Shown: positions 1 through 6,575, counted from the stretch's first letter. The stretch is DNA of 8,812 bases from Alphaproteobacteria bacterium (GCA_030639035.1 DAOWDM010000230.1:1-8812), one strand, 5' to 3'. Numbers and translations are program-made. The notes: generated by a model from the sequence alone, not told the origin.

Positions 1-491
1 ACATCGAACTCTATTTCTGCTGTACAAACATATGCAATACTTGCATCAGCATCTATTTGAGCCATTTCAACAGCATCTTTTACAGCATTTTTATATACTA
101 ATATTTTTTCATTAATTTCTGCAATTAACTTAGTTTCTTCGTCATTAAGCTCGAATTCCTTATCAAAGGTCTCAAGTAAAACCATTATTTCTAAAGAATC
201 GGCTTCTATATTATTAACAATTTTCTGTATTCTACTGGTATCATTGCTCATAGCAACCCAGACTACAGTTTTATAAAGACTGGAATTAATCAAAATAGCT
301 TTTTCAGATATTTGTTTGGACAAACAGCTTTTCTTAAATACTACATTGTAAATATTATCAATAGCAACAGTTTGCTGTTGAAGGCTACTGTAGGATAACC
401 ACCCAAGAAGAGCCATAGCTAGCATAGCCACTACTGGAGCTATAAAGGTTTTTACAATTATACGCATATTTTTGAATGATAAAAACTTCAT
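1..491 (-). CDS. Membrane sensor, N-terminal part (chemoreceptor-like), cut by window edge
   Basis: The frame is open from an ATG at 491 to the window edge, giving about 163 residues with no stop; I translated it by hand. The N-terminus is basic (MKFLSFKNMR), followed by one hydrophobic helix at about residues 11-32 (key run APVVAMLAMALLGW). The rest, about 35-163, is polar, almost free of Pro and Gly, and predicted helical. A cytoplasmic tip, one TM helix and a helical periplasmic bundle is the layout of four-helix-bundle (4HB_MCP-type) chemoreceptors and some histidine kinases. TM2 and the signalling domain would lie beyond the edge, so the output domain is unknown. A GGGA at 499-502 sits 7 nt before the ATG; an in-frame ATG at 497 is too close to it. 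The gene follows a secreted Cache protein on the same strand, which suggests a joint sensory role. Confidence is good that this is a real gene and moderate for chemoreceptor. Confidence 0.72.
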   Translation of the reverse strand, partial: MKFLSFKNMRIIVKTFIAPVVAMLAMALLGWLSYSSLQQQTVAIDNIYNVVFKKSCLSKQISEKAILINSSLYKTVVWVAMSNDTSRIQKIVNNIEADSLEIMVLLETFDKEFELNDEETKLIAEINEKILVYKNAVKDAVEMAQIDADASIAYVCTAEIEFD

Positions 492-519
492 AAGCATTTC
501 CCGTCATTTACAAATAGCA

Positions 520-563
520 ATAAAGTTTCCCAATTGCGTATTTATACAACAGGGAAACTTTAT
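520..563. repeat. Perfect 12-bp inverted repeat before the receptor gene
   Basis: The arms are ATAAAGTTTCCC at 520-531 and GGGAAACTTTAT at 552-563, separated by 20 nt. It lies in the 90-nt spacer between the Cache gene stop (582) and the receptor start (491). On the transcribed (minus) strand, the T6 run precedes the stem and no T-run follows it, so it is not a standard intrinsic terminator. The loop contains TATAAA on the minus strand (546-541), which could be a -10 box flanked by operator half-sites. An RNA hairpin that sets the Cache:receptor expression ratio is the alternative. The repeat is seen directly; its role is inferred. Confidence 0.6.
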
Positions 564-581
564 AAAAAACAATTTTAAGTC

Positions 582-1040
582 TTAGTCTTTATAAATACCT
601 ACGCCAGCAAAAAGGTTGTTGCGAACGTTCTGAACATAACTTGATTTATTACCAAGCTTTTTAGTTACAGGGTTTGACCACATATAATCAACCCAACCTT
701 TACCATCTTTTTTAACAAGATCGATAAAAGCCTGAATAAAAGCTGTACCGTTTGGATCTTTTAATTTAACCAAATTTTTACCAATAAGAGACGTTTTTGC
801 ACCATGAGAAAGACAAACACCTTCATAATCAAAAGCAAAAACGTACAGATCTCCTTTTACAAAATCTCCGTCTTGGACGTTAAAGTCTTTAAAAGCCTGC
901 TCTTCACCGACAGCCTTGATGTGCTCAATAGCTCTTTCTGTCAAAGCAACAGCTTCTTCTGCTGTACCTCTGGCAAAAGCTGGTGTTGATATGGAAAGAC
1001 ACACTAATAATGTAGCAAAGACTGATAAAAGTTTTTTCAT
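582..1040 (-). CDS. Secreted single-Cache-domain periplasmic protein
   Basis: This 152-aa protein has a clear Sec signal peptide: MKK, a hydrophobic core to about residue 18, and an AFA cleavage site near 23/24. The mature part is a short helix (about 26-50) followed by one small Cache sensor fold of the sCache_2 type. Hallmarks are YVFAFDYEG (66-74), the H79-containing loop, LIGKNL (85-90), the GWVDYMW core (115-121) with NPVT, KSSYV (132-136) and the final GVGIY (146-150). Cache domains bind small ligands, often carboxylates or amino acids, outside the cell. Here no TM or output domain is attached, so the protein must act as a soluble binding protein or pass its signal to a partner. The likely partner is the membrane sensor encoded 90 nt downstream. 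AGGAG at 1050-1054 lies 9 nt before the ATG and supports this start. The ligand cannot be told from the sequence. Confidence 0.88.
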   Translation of the reverse strand: MKKLLSVFATLLVCLSISTPAFARGTAEEAVALTERAIEHIKAVGEEQAFKDFNVQDGDFVKGDLYVFAFDYEGVCLSHGAKTSLIGKNLVKLKDPNGTAFIQAFIDLVKKDGKGWVDYMWSNPVTKKLGNKSSYVQNVRNNLFAGVGIYKD

Positions 1041-1145
1041 TTAAGTTAACTCCTATTAAATTATTACGTATAAATCATTAAGGTATAACTATGACGACAT
1101 ACAACTTAAAAAGCAAACACTTTTACAAAAAAACACGCTTAAAAC

Positions 1146-1193
1146 AACTAATAAAGGAGAAATATTATGCTTTTTGATTGAGAATTATTAGCT
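1146..1193 (-). terminator. Weak candidate terminator after the NMO-like gene
   Basis: Shortly after the stop of the NMO-like gene, the minus strand can form a 9-bp stem with one G-U pair. The arms lie at 1193-1185 and 1154-1146, with a loop of about 30 nt, and GTTTT follows. The stem is AT-rich and the loop is large, so termination would be inefficient. It is the best candidate I see in the 1041-1196 gap. That gap presumably also holds the Cache gene promoter, for which I find only a poor match (TTGCTT, 17-nt spacer, CATAGT on the minus strand). Confidence 0.25.
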
Positions 1194-1196
1194 TGA

Positions 1197-2594
1197 TTAT
1201 TTTCCGATTAAAAGATTATCGATAAGTTCTTGTACCGTTGGTATATAACCGTTGGTATATAAGGAATCAGTAGCAAAACGATAAGCATTGTGTCCTGCAA
1301 ACATCAGACCTGTATTTAAATCTCCGCCATGAGACATGCTCATTAAAGTATCATGTATGCAAAAAGAACGAGGATCAGGTGTTTTTCCTGATGAATAATT
1401 TTCGCTATATTGGCTCCAGCTAGAGAAAGAACACTGAGATAGACAGCCTATACATTTTACTTGAGAAGCCTTAAATTCCCTTACCTCTTCTTTAGAAACA
1501 AAAACAACAGTGCAATCTGGTGTTGCCAAAGCTTCGCTGTAGCCTTTTTTTATCCATTCAGTTGTTTTGAGCTTGTCTTCTGCGGAAATATAACCTGTTT
1601 TGCTTAAACCGATTCTTATTTCCTCAGAAAATTCCTCGGATTTCTCTTCCTTAAAAGCCGCCTGTCTTTGAGTGCGAGCCTCAAGCATACTAAGGAAATC
1701 ATTTTTTATAGCAGAAGAATAAAAGCCTGTAGGACTAAAACGCTGCAATAAAACATCATTTTTTTCTAAAGTTAAAAGCCTGTTTTTCCAATGTTCTGCA
1801 ACTGGACTTTCACGAGTAAGTATAGGACGAGTACCTAATTGAAAGGCTACAGCCCCAATATCTGGATTACCTATCCAGTCTTCCCATTCGCTTAAATTCC
1901 ATACTCCGCCTGCCATAATAATAGGAGTATTATCAAGACCTGCTGTACGCATAATCTTTCTTAATTCAACAACGCGAGGATATGGATCTTGTGGAACTAA
2001 TGGATTTTCACTGTTTGACAATCCGTTATGTCCGCCAGCATTCCATGGGTCTTCATAAACAACACCGCCTAAATATTCAGAATGTTTGCTGTATGAACGT
2101 TTCCATAATGCTTTGAATGCACGAGCTGATGACACTATAGGATAATAATAAACACCATAAGAAGAGCAGATTGAAGCAAGCTTATAAGGCATTCCTGCAC
2201 CACAGGAAACACCATGAATTAAACCTTTTGTGTTTTCAAGAGTATTAATGAGAATATCTTCACAACCGCCCATTTCCCACAAAACATTTATATGGATACG
2301 ACCTTTGCCGCCAGAAACATCATGGGCTATTTTTGCTTGTGATATACAGCCACTGGTAGCCTGCTCAATCATTTCTTGATGGCGTTCTTTTCGTATTTTC
2401 TTTTTATAAAACTCGGCAATGAAATTTCCATTTTCATCATAATAGTCAGGAGTAACGCCAGAGAATGTGCCAACGGCATTTGCCGTCGCCCATGCTCCTG
2501 AGCTTTTGCCATCTGATACAGCAATTCCCTTACCACCTTCAATAAGTGGCAGCACTTCTCGTCCTGAAATTATTACAGAGTCTAGAGATTTCAT
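1197..2594 (-). CDS. Nitronate monooxygenase-like flavoprotein with C-terminal Cys motif
   Basis: This 465-aa protein belongs to the 2-nitropropane dioxygenase / nitronate monooxygenase superfamily, FMN-dependent TIM barrels that oxidise alkyl nitronates. Visible family marks are INVLWEMGG (102-110), HGVSCGAG (127-134), AGGHNG (186-191) matching the GGHxG loop with the usual active-site His (H189), IIMAGGVW (225-232) for FMN phosphate, and the GAVAFQLGTRP strand (247-257). The usual Glu before AGGH is replaced by Asn185. After the barrel, an extension of about 170 residues carries KCIGCLSQCSF with C381, C384 and C388, plus C412 in SFCIHDTL. The spacing C-x2-C-x3-C recalls the 4Fe-4S motif of the dienoyl-CoA reductase/OYE flavoenzymes. 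The protein is longer than typical NMOs (about 330-380 aa) and resembles a long form I recall from Rhodospirillaceae. The true substrate is unknown, and nitronate oxidation is only a family label. It is 63 nt downstream of pnp, with an SD-like AAAGG 8 nt before the ATG. Confidence 0.85.
   Translation of the reverse strand: MKSLDSVIISGREVLPLIEGGKGIAVSDGKSSGAWATANAVGTFSGVTPDYYDENGNFIAEFYKKKIRKERHQEMIEQATSGCISQAKIAHDVSGGKGRIHINVLWEMGGCEDILINTLENTKGLIHGVSCGAGMPYKLASICSSYGVYYYPIVSSARAFKALWKRSYSKHSEYLGGVVYEDPWNAGGHNGLSNSENPLVPQDPYPRVVELRKIMRTAGLDNTPIIMAGGVWNLSEWEDWIGNPDIGAVAFQLGTRPILTRESPVAEHWKNRLLTLEKNDVLLQRFSPTGFYSSAIKNDFLSMLEARTQRQAAFKEEKSEEFSEEIRIGLSKTGYISAEDKLKTTEWIKKGYSEALATPDCTVVFVSKEEVREFKASQVKCIGCLSQCSFSSWSQYSENYSSGKTPDPRSFCIHDTLMSMSHGGDLNTGLMFAGHNAYRFATDSLYTNGYIPTVQELIDNLLIGK
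1234..1261. repeat. 14-bp perfect tandem repeat inside the NMO-like gene
   Basis: The unit ACCGTTGGTATATA occurs twice back to back, at 1234-1247 and 1248-1261. It lies in the last codons of the NMO-like gene and encodes YTNGYIPTV (446-454) across two different reading frames. Because 14 is not a multiple of three, loss of one unit would shift the frame and give an early stop after about six more codons. Confidence 0.9.
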
Positions 2595-2601
2595 AAAAAA
2601 T

Positions 2602-2640
2602 ACCTTTTAGGAATAAGGTCGCCTTTTTACAAACGACCTT
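2602..2640 (-). promoter_or_regulatory. Two mutually exclusive hairpins in the pnp / NMO-like gene spacer
   Basis: On the minus strand, hairpin A pairs AAGGTCG (2640-2634) with CGACCTT (2621-2615) around a 12-nt loop. Hairpin B would pair ACCTT (2619-2615) with AAGGT (2606-2602), then A and six T residues run directly into the ATG at 2594. The two share 2615-2619 and cannot form together. Hairpin B also buries the AAAGG that looks like the ribosome binding site of the NMO-like gene. Hairpin A alone may be the 3' end or processing stem of the pnp message. The pairings are visible; an attenuation or SD-masking role is inferred, and stem B is short. Confidence 0.4.
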
Positions 2641-2657
2641 GTATTTTCCGTTTTATA

Positions 2658-4772
2658 TTATTTTTCTTCCAGATCCTGACCTGTTTTCTGGTCAACACGC
2701 TTCATTGAAAGCTTAACTTTTCCACGATTATCAATGCCTATGCATTTAACGTAAACCATCTCGCCTTCACTGATTATATCTGTAACTTTTTCAACACGTT
2801 TGTCTTCAAGTTCAGAAATATGGACTAAACCGTCTTTTGCACCCATAAAGTTTACAAATGCACCGAAATCAACAATTTTCATAACCTTACCGTGGTAAAC
2901 TGTACCAACTTCAGGTTCTGAAACAATACCCTGAATCCATGACAAAGCATTGTCTGCGGCTTCCTGAGCAATAGCTGCAATCTTGATTATACCTTCATCA
3001 TTGATATCAATTTTACAGCCAGTTTTTTCAGTGATTTCACGAATAACTTTACCGCCTGCACCAATAACATCACGAATTTTGTCTTTGGCAATTTGGATTG
3101 TAGTTATGCGAGGAGCGTTTTTGTTTACCTGTTCACGAGGAACTTCAAGAGCCTGCTTCATTTCACCTAGAATATGTTTTCTTCCGTCATGAGCTTGTTT
3201 AAGTGCAATCTCCATGATTTCTTTGGTAATAGATGTGATTTTAATATCCATCTGCAAAGCAGTAATACCCTTATCAGTACCAGCAACTTTGAAGTCCATA
3301 TCGCCAAGATGATCTTCATCACCAAGAATATCAGTAAGAACAGCAAAGTCATCGTCTTCTTTGATAAGACCCATTGCAATACCAGCAACAGGGCATTTAA
3401 GAGGAACACCAGCGTCCATCAAAGCCAAAGAAGTGCCACAAACAGTAGCCATTGAAGAAGAACCATTTGATTCAGTGATTTCTGAAACTATACGGATTGT
3501 GTATGGAAAATCTTCTTTTGAAGGAAGCATTGGACGAATAGCACGCCATGCAAGTTTTCCATGACCGATTTCACGTCTTCCTGGAGGACCCATGCGACGA
3601 GCTTCACCAACAGAATAAGAAGGGAAGTTGTAGTGAAGCATGAAACTTTCACGATATTCACCGCTAAGAACGTCCATTATCTGCTCGTCTTGTCCTGTTC
3701 CCAAAGTGGTAACAACCAAAGCCTGTGTTTCACCACGAGTAAACAAAGCCGAACCATGAGTTCTATCTAAAAAGTCAACCTGACATTCAATAGGTCTAAC
3801 TGTTTTTGTATCACGACCGTCAATACGCATACCTGTTTTTAGAACAGAACTGCGAACTATATCGCTTTCTATAGCTTTAAAAACATTTGAAGCAACTTTC
3901 AATTCTGCTTCATTGTCGCCAAGGCTTTCAATTGCTTCTTCACGAACTTCAGCAAGTTTGCTTACACGAACCTGTTTTTTTGTTTCTTTGTATGCTTTTG
4001 CAATTTTTGAAGCAAATTTCTTGTCAAACTGTTTCCGTACAGTTTCGATTTCAGCAGCAGGAGCTGCAACTTCCCACATATCTTTAGCACAAAGTTCAGC
4101 TAAACCAATAATTGCATCAATTACAGACTGCATCTGTTCATGTCCAAATGTAACAGCTCCGAGCATAATTTCCTCGGACAGTTCATTTGCTTGAGATTCA
4201 ACCATTAGAACGCCTTGTTTAGTACCAGCGACAACCAGTTCCAAATCAGATTCTTTAACATCTTCGACACACGGATTAAGGATATATTCGCCGTCTTTAT
4301 AACCAATTCTAGCTGATGCTATAGGACCTTTGAAAGGCAAGCCAGATATAGTCAAAGCTGCTGATGCTGCAATCATTGCAACCATATCAGGATCATTTTC
4401 ACCATCATAACTAACAACAGTACATATAACCTGAGTTTCGTTTTTAAAACCTTTTTCAAACAAAGGACGAATTGGACGGTCAATCAAACGAGCTGTAAGC
4501 GTTTCCTTTTCTGTAGGACGCCCTTCACGTTTGAAAAATCCACCTGGGACTTTGCCACCAGCATAAAACTTTTCAATATAATGCACTGTAAGTGGGAAAA
4601 AATCCAGATTTTCAGATGCTTTTTTAGCTGCAACAACGGCACAAAGCACAGTTGTTCCACCAAGAGTTGCCATAACAGCACCATCTGCCTGTCTAGCAAT
4701 TTTGCCAGTTTCTAAAACCAGCGTGCGTCCGCCCCATTCAATTTCCTTGCGGAACACGTTAAACATCGACAT
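2658..4772 (-). CDS. pnp: Polyribonucleotide nucleotidyltransferase (PNPase)
   Basis: This is a full-length 704-aa PNPase, the usual size. The enzyme is a homotrimer that degrades RNA 3' to 5' with phosphate, releasing nucleoside diphosphates, and can add tails in reverse. Domain order: first RNase PH-like core (about 14-145, with FFKREGRP and RLIDRPIRPLF), helical linker (about 150-310), and second catalytic core (about 320-545). The second core carries FTRGETQ (344-350) and DILGDEDHLGDMDF, whose D485 and D491 match the E. coli catalytic Asp486 and Asp492. Then come a KH domain (555-619, GAGG loop at 571-574) and an S1 domain (620-690). The start at 4772 is supported by AGGAAGGA 6 nt upstream; ATG at 4766 is the alternative. 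Placement after rpsO is classical. The preceding spacer has several stem-loops, which fits the known autoregulation of pnp in E. coli through its leader, though that is untested here. Confidence 0.98.
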   Translation of the reverse strand: MSMFNVFRKEIEWGGRTLVLETGKIARQADGAVMATLGGTTVLCAVVAAKKASENLDFFPLTVHYIEKFYAGGKVPGGFFKREGRPTEKETLTARLIDRPIRPLFEKGFKNETQVICTVVSYDGENDPDMVAMIAASAALTISGLPFKGPIASARIGYKDGEYILNPCVEDVKESDLELVVAGTKQGVLMVESQANELSEEIMLGAVTFGHEQMQSVIDAIIGLAELCAKDMWEVAAPAAEIETVRKQFDKKFASKIAKAYKETKKQVRVSKLAEVREEAIESLGDNEAELKVASNVFKAIESDIVRSSVLKTGMRIDGRDTKTVRPIECQVDFLDRTHGSALFTRGETQALVVTTLGTGQDEQIMDVLSGEYRESFMLHYNFPSYSVGEARRMGPPGRREIGHGKLAWRAIRPMLPSKEDFPYTIRIVSEITESNGSSSMATVCGTSLALMDAGVPLKCPVAGIAMGLIKEDDDFAVLTDILGDEDHLGDMDFKVAGTDKGITALQMDIKITSITKEIMEIALKQAHDGRKHILGEMKQALEVPREQVNKNAPRITTIQIAKDKIRDVIGAGGKVIREITEKTGCKIDINDEGIIKIAAIAQEAADNALSWIQGIVSEPEVGTVYHGKVMKIVDFGAFVNFMGAKDGLVHISELEDKRVEKVTDIISEGEMVYVKCIGIDNRGKVKLSMKRVDQKTGQDLEEK

Positions 4773-4909
4773 GTATTATCCTTCCTAATGCTTCCTGAAA
4801 AAAAAGGAAGCCCAATAAACTTTATCTTTTCAGGAACAGACCCATTCCGCTCCTGATTAAGACTATAAAACTATAGAGACAAACTATTGTTGTAGTCCGT
4901 CTAGTAAAA
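4773..4909 (-). promoter_or_regulatory. Structured rpsO-pnp spacer, candidate pnp leader
   Basis: The 137-nt spacer can form four successive stem-loops on the minus strand. In transcription order: 4902-4877 (AGAC/GTCT plus ACTA/TAGT, separated by a 2x2 internal loop, 6-nt loop); 4876-4863 (CTATA/TATAG, 4-nt loop); 4856-4830 (TCAGGA/TCCTGA, 15-nt loop); and 4811-4790 (GCTTCCT/AGGAAGC, 8-nt loop holding seven T). None is followed by a clear T-run, so none is a textbook terminator. In E. coli the same spacer holds the rpsO terminator and a leader stem cut by RNase III that allows PNPase to autoregulate. A similar processing role is inferred here. I found no convincing promoter. Confidence 0.55.
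4779..4786 (-). promoter_or_regulatory. Ribosome binding site of pnp
   Basis: AGGAAGGA lies 6 nt before the ATG at 4772, a near-ideal spacing. It favours that codon over the in-frame ATG two codons later. Its AGGAA resembles the downstream arm of the neighbouring hairpin (4790-4796), so the CTTCC of that hairpin's upstream arm (within 4805-4811) might pair with it instead and mask it. Confidence 0.75.
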
Positions 4910-5179
4910 TTACCTACGCAATCCAAGACGCTTAATAAGAGTCGTGTAGCGTTCTGTACTTTTGCTTTTTGCATAATCAAGCAAACGACGACGCTTGCCA
5001 ACCATAATCAAAAGACCTCTACGTGAATGGAAATCTTTTTTGTGTGTTTTAAGATGCCCAGTAAGATTATTAATTCTTTCTGAAAGAACAGCAACCTGAA
5101 CCTCTGGTGAACCTGTATCACCTTCACAAGTTGCAAATTCTTTAATCAATTCTTGTTTACGTTCTGCAGTAATCGACAT
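4910..5179 (-). CDS. rpsO: 30S ribosomal protein S15
   Basis: S15 is a primary 16S rRNA-binding protein that nucleates the platform of the 30S subunit and forms a bridge to the 50S. The sequence is typical: ITAERKQELI at the N-terminus, GDTGSPEVQVA, then the conserved HxxDFHSRRGL stretch and a basic tail ending LGLRR. There are two adjacent ATG codons, at 5182 and 5179. I take the second: it gives an 89-aa protein starting MSITAERK, the normal S15 length and start. AAAGGAG at 5186-5192 is then 6 nt away rather than 3. Starting at 5182 would only add one Met. The gene sits 28 nt after truB, probably in the same transcript. In E. coli, S15 represses its own mRNA through a pseudoknot at the start; no such structure is obvious to me here. 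Confidence 0.97.
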   Translation of the reverse strand: MSITAERKQELIKEFATCEGDTGSPEVQVAVLSERINNLTGHLKTHKKDFHSRRGLLIMVGKRRRLLDYAKSKSTERYTTLIKRLGLRR

Positions 5180-5185
5180 CATTTT

Positions 5186-5192
5186 CTCCTTT
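5186..5192 (-). promoter_or_regulatory. Ribosome binding site of rpsO
   Basis: AAAGGAG is a strong Shine-Dalgarno match. It is 3 nt from the ATG at 5182 and 6 nt from the ATG at 5179, so it favours the second codon as the main start. Confidence 0.75.
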
Positions 5193-5207
5193 AATTTTTA
5201 TAAGTCA

Positions 5208-6134
5208 TTATAAATTCAGAACACGCACAGGGCAAACTTTGCCGTTTTGTATACGTGCTAATGCTACAAGCCTGTCATTTGCCATTGCACAAACAGTATC
5301 ACCATCATTAAGCTCTTTAATATTGGCTTTATCAGCAATACTCTGCAATGAGACTGGTCGCCCATGCGACAGATCTGCAGCTTCTTCTTCTGTTAAAGAC
5401 AATGCCAAGATGTCGTCCAGCACTGCATTTATTGGAAGAAGGTATTCACATTCCGAGGCACTATGCCCTAATTCGGAAAGTTTATCTAGTGAAATTGCGT
5501 TTTCTTCTGAAAAAGATCCGCAAAAAACACGTCTTAAATTAGAAATATACCCTACTGTGCCAAGAGACTCAGCAATATCACGAGCTAAAGAACGCATATA
5601 AACGCCTTTTCCGCTTGTAACGCTAAAGTCTGCACAGTCAGAATTTGGTATATTTTCAAGCACAAAACTTTCTACATATGCATGGCGTGGCTTTAATTCC
5701 ACTTGAACATCATTTCTAGCCAGTTCGTACGCTCGTTTTCCTTTAACTTTTATAGCTGAAAAAATCGGCGGTATTTGCTCAATATCTCCCGTGAAAGAAG
5801 GTAAAACAGCCAAAATTTCCTGTTCTGATGGACGAGAATCTGATGTTTTTACGACCTCACCTTCTTCATCATCTGTTGTACGGCTTTCCCCCCACATGAT
5901 TCGGAAAGTATATTTTTTAAGCCCATTCATTACATATGAAACAGTTTTTGTTGCTTCACCTAAAGCTATAGGAAGAACGCCAGTTGCCAAAGGGTCAAGA
6001 GTTCCGCCATGCCCTGCTTTTGCTGCATTTGTTATACGTCGAACTGCTCCAACTGCTGCAGAAGAAGACATTCCAGCAGGCTTGTCTAATATTAGCCAGC
6101 CATGAATCGGCAACCCACGGCGTTTACGTGCCAT
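5208..6134 (-). CDS. truB: tRNA pseudouridine(55) synthase TruB
   Basis: TruB converts U55 in the T-loop of tRNAs to pseudouridine and also acts as a tRNA folding chaperone. The 308-aa length is normal for the family. The N-terminus HGWLILDKPAGMSS (11-24) is the conserved TruB opening. GHGGTLDPLATGVLP (41-55) holds the catalytic Asp47. IPPIFSAIKVKGKRAYELAR is the conserved mid-protein motif, and GVYMRSLARDIAESLG (about 174-189) completes the catalytic fold. The end (about 245-308, with LSHGRPVSL and GDTVCAMANDRLVALARI) is a PUA-like RNA-binding domain. The start ATG at 6134 lies within the last codons of rbfA (11-nt overlap), with GGAAG 6 nt upstream, so translation is probably coupled to rbfA. 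Confidence 0.97.
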   Translation of the reverse strand: MARKRRGLPIHGWLILDKPAGMSSSAAVGAVRRITNAAKAGHGGTLDPLATGVLPIALGEATKTVSYVMNGLKKYTFRIMWGESRTTDDEEGEVVKTSDSRPSEQEILAVLPSFTGDIEQIPPIFSAIKVKGKRAYELARNDVQVELKPRHAYVESFVLENIPNSDCADFSVTSGKGVYMRSLARDIAESLGTVGYISNLRRVFCGSFSEENAISLDKLSELGHSASECEYLLPINAVLDDILALSLTEEEAADLSHGRPVSLQSIADKANIKELNDGDTVCAMANDRLVALARIQNGKVCPVRVLNL

Positions 6135-6558
6135 TATTATCTTCCGAGTCTGATGTTTCAGAATGATTTATTTTATTCTCTAAATCTCTGGCAACGTTAG
6201 GGCAGGACAATAGTTTGTCAATATAACCTGTTGCCTCAAAGCTTTTGTCCGATTCGAAAATAAGGTTTGGAATGCTTCTTAATTGCAAACGCTTTCCAAT
6301 TTCTTTGCGTAAATAAGATTTACAGCGAGTAAGGCTTTTCAGCACTTCTTCTGTGTTTTTTCCACCAAGAGGGACTATAAAGACTCTGCCACATCTAAGA
6401 TCAGGAGTTACCCTTACTTCAGTAACTGTAATTATCGTATTAATCAGAATTGGGTCACGAAAATTTCCACGCTCGAATATCGCAGAAAGAGCATGACGAA
6501 CCTCTTCTCCCACACGAAGCTGCCTTTGGCTTGGTTCTTTGTTTTTACTTCTACCCAT
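6124..6558 (-). CDS. rbfA: Ribosome-binding factor A
   Basis: RbfA binds immature 30S subunits near 16S helix 1, aids 5'-end maturation and is important in the cold. This 144-aa protein fits the KH-like RbfA fold. It has QRQLRVGEEVRHALSAIFER (about 11-30), the ITVTEVRVTPDLR strand (about 43-55, family V-x-V-S/T-P-D-L-R), VFIVPLGG and a RCKSYLRKEIGKRLQLRSIP helix-strand, ending in an acidic tail (SETSDSEDNNGT). The QRQLRVGEE-type N-terminus and the PLGG insertion are alphaproteobacterial in flavour. Its ATG follows infB by 17 nt, with GGGAAAG just upstream, and its 3' end overlaps truB by 11 nt. IF2, RbfA and TruB together make a ribosome and tRNA maturation cassette. Confidence 0.95.
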   Translation of the reverse strand: MGRSKNKEPSQRQLRVGEEVRHALSAIFERGNFRDPILINTIITVTEVRVTPDLRCGRVFIVPLGGKNTEEVLKSLTRCKSYLRKEIGKRLQLRSIPNLIFESDKSFEATGYIDKLLSCPNVARDLENKINHSETSDSEDNNGT

Positions 6559-6575
6559 GACTTTCCCGACAAAAG

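Noticed and set aside
520..563. Flagellar sigma-28 promoter, because TAAAGTTT in the palindrome arms equals the sigma-28 -35 consensus.
   Set aside because: No GCCGATAA-like -10 element is found at the required 11-nt spacing on either strand.
1154..1181. Plus-strand AAAGGAG followed at 7 nt by ATG CTT TTT GAT TGA, a four-codon mini-ORF in the gap before the Cache gene.
   Set aside because: It is too short to support as a gene, has no promoter or downstream plus-strand gene to act as a leader for, and the SD-like bases overlap an AT-rich stem arm. Coincidence is likelier.
1041..1196. Small RNA or riboswitch in the gap between the NMO-like gene and the Cache gene.
   Set aside because: Apart from one weak AT-rich stem, I see no conserved riboswitch core, no GC-rich structure and no strong promoter.
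3167..3564. Several overlapping open frames on both strands inside pnp.
   Set aside because: They lie wholly within the conserved second catalytic core of PNPase and encode nothing recognisable.
4790..4811. Intrinsic terminator between rpsO and pnp, from the 7-bp stem with many T residues.
   Set aside because: The T residues are in the loop, not after the stem, and the ribosome binding site of pnp follows at once.
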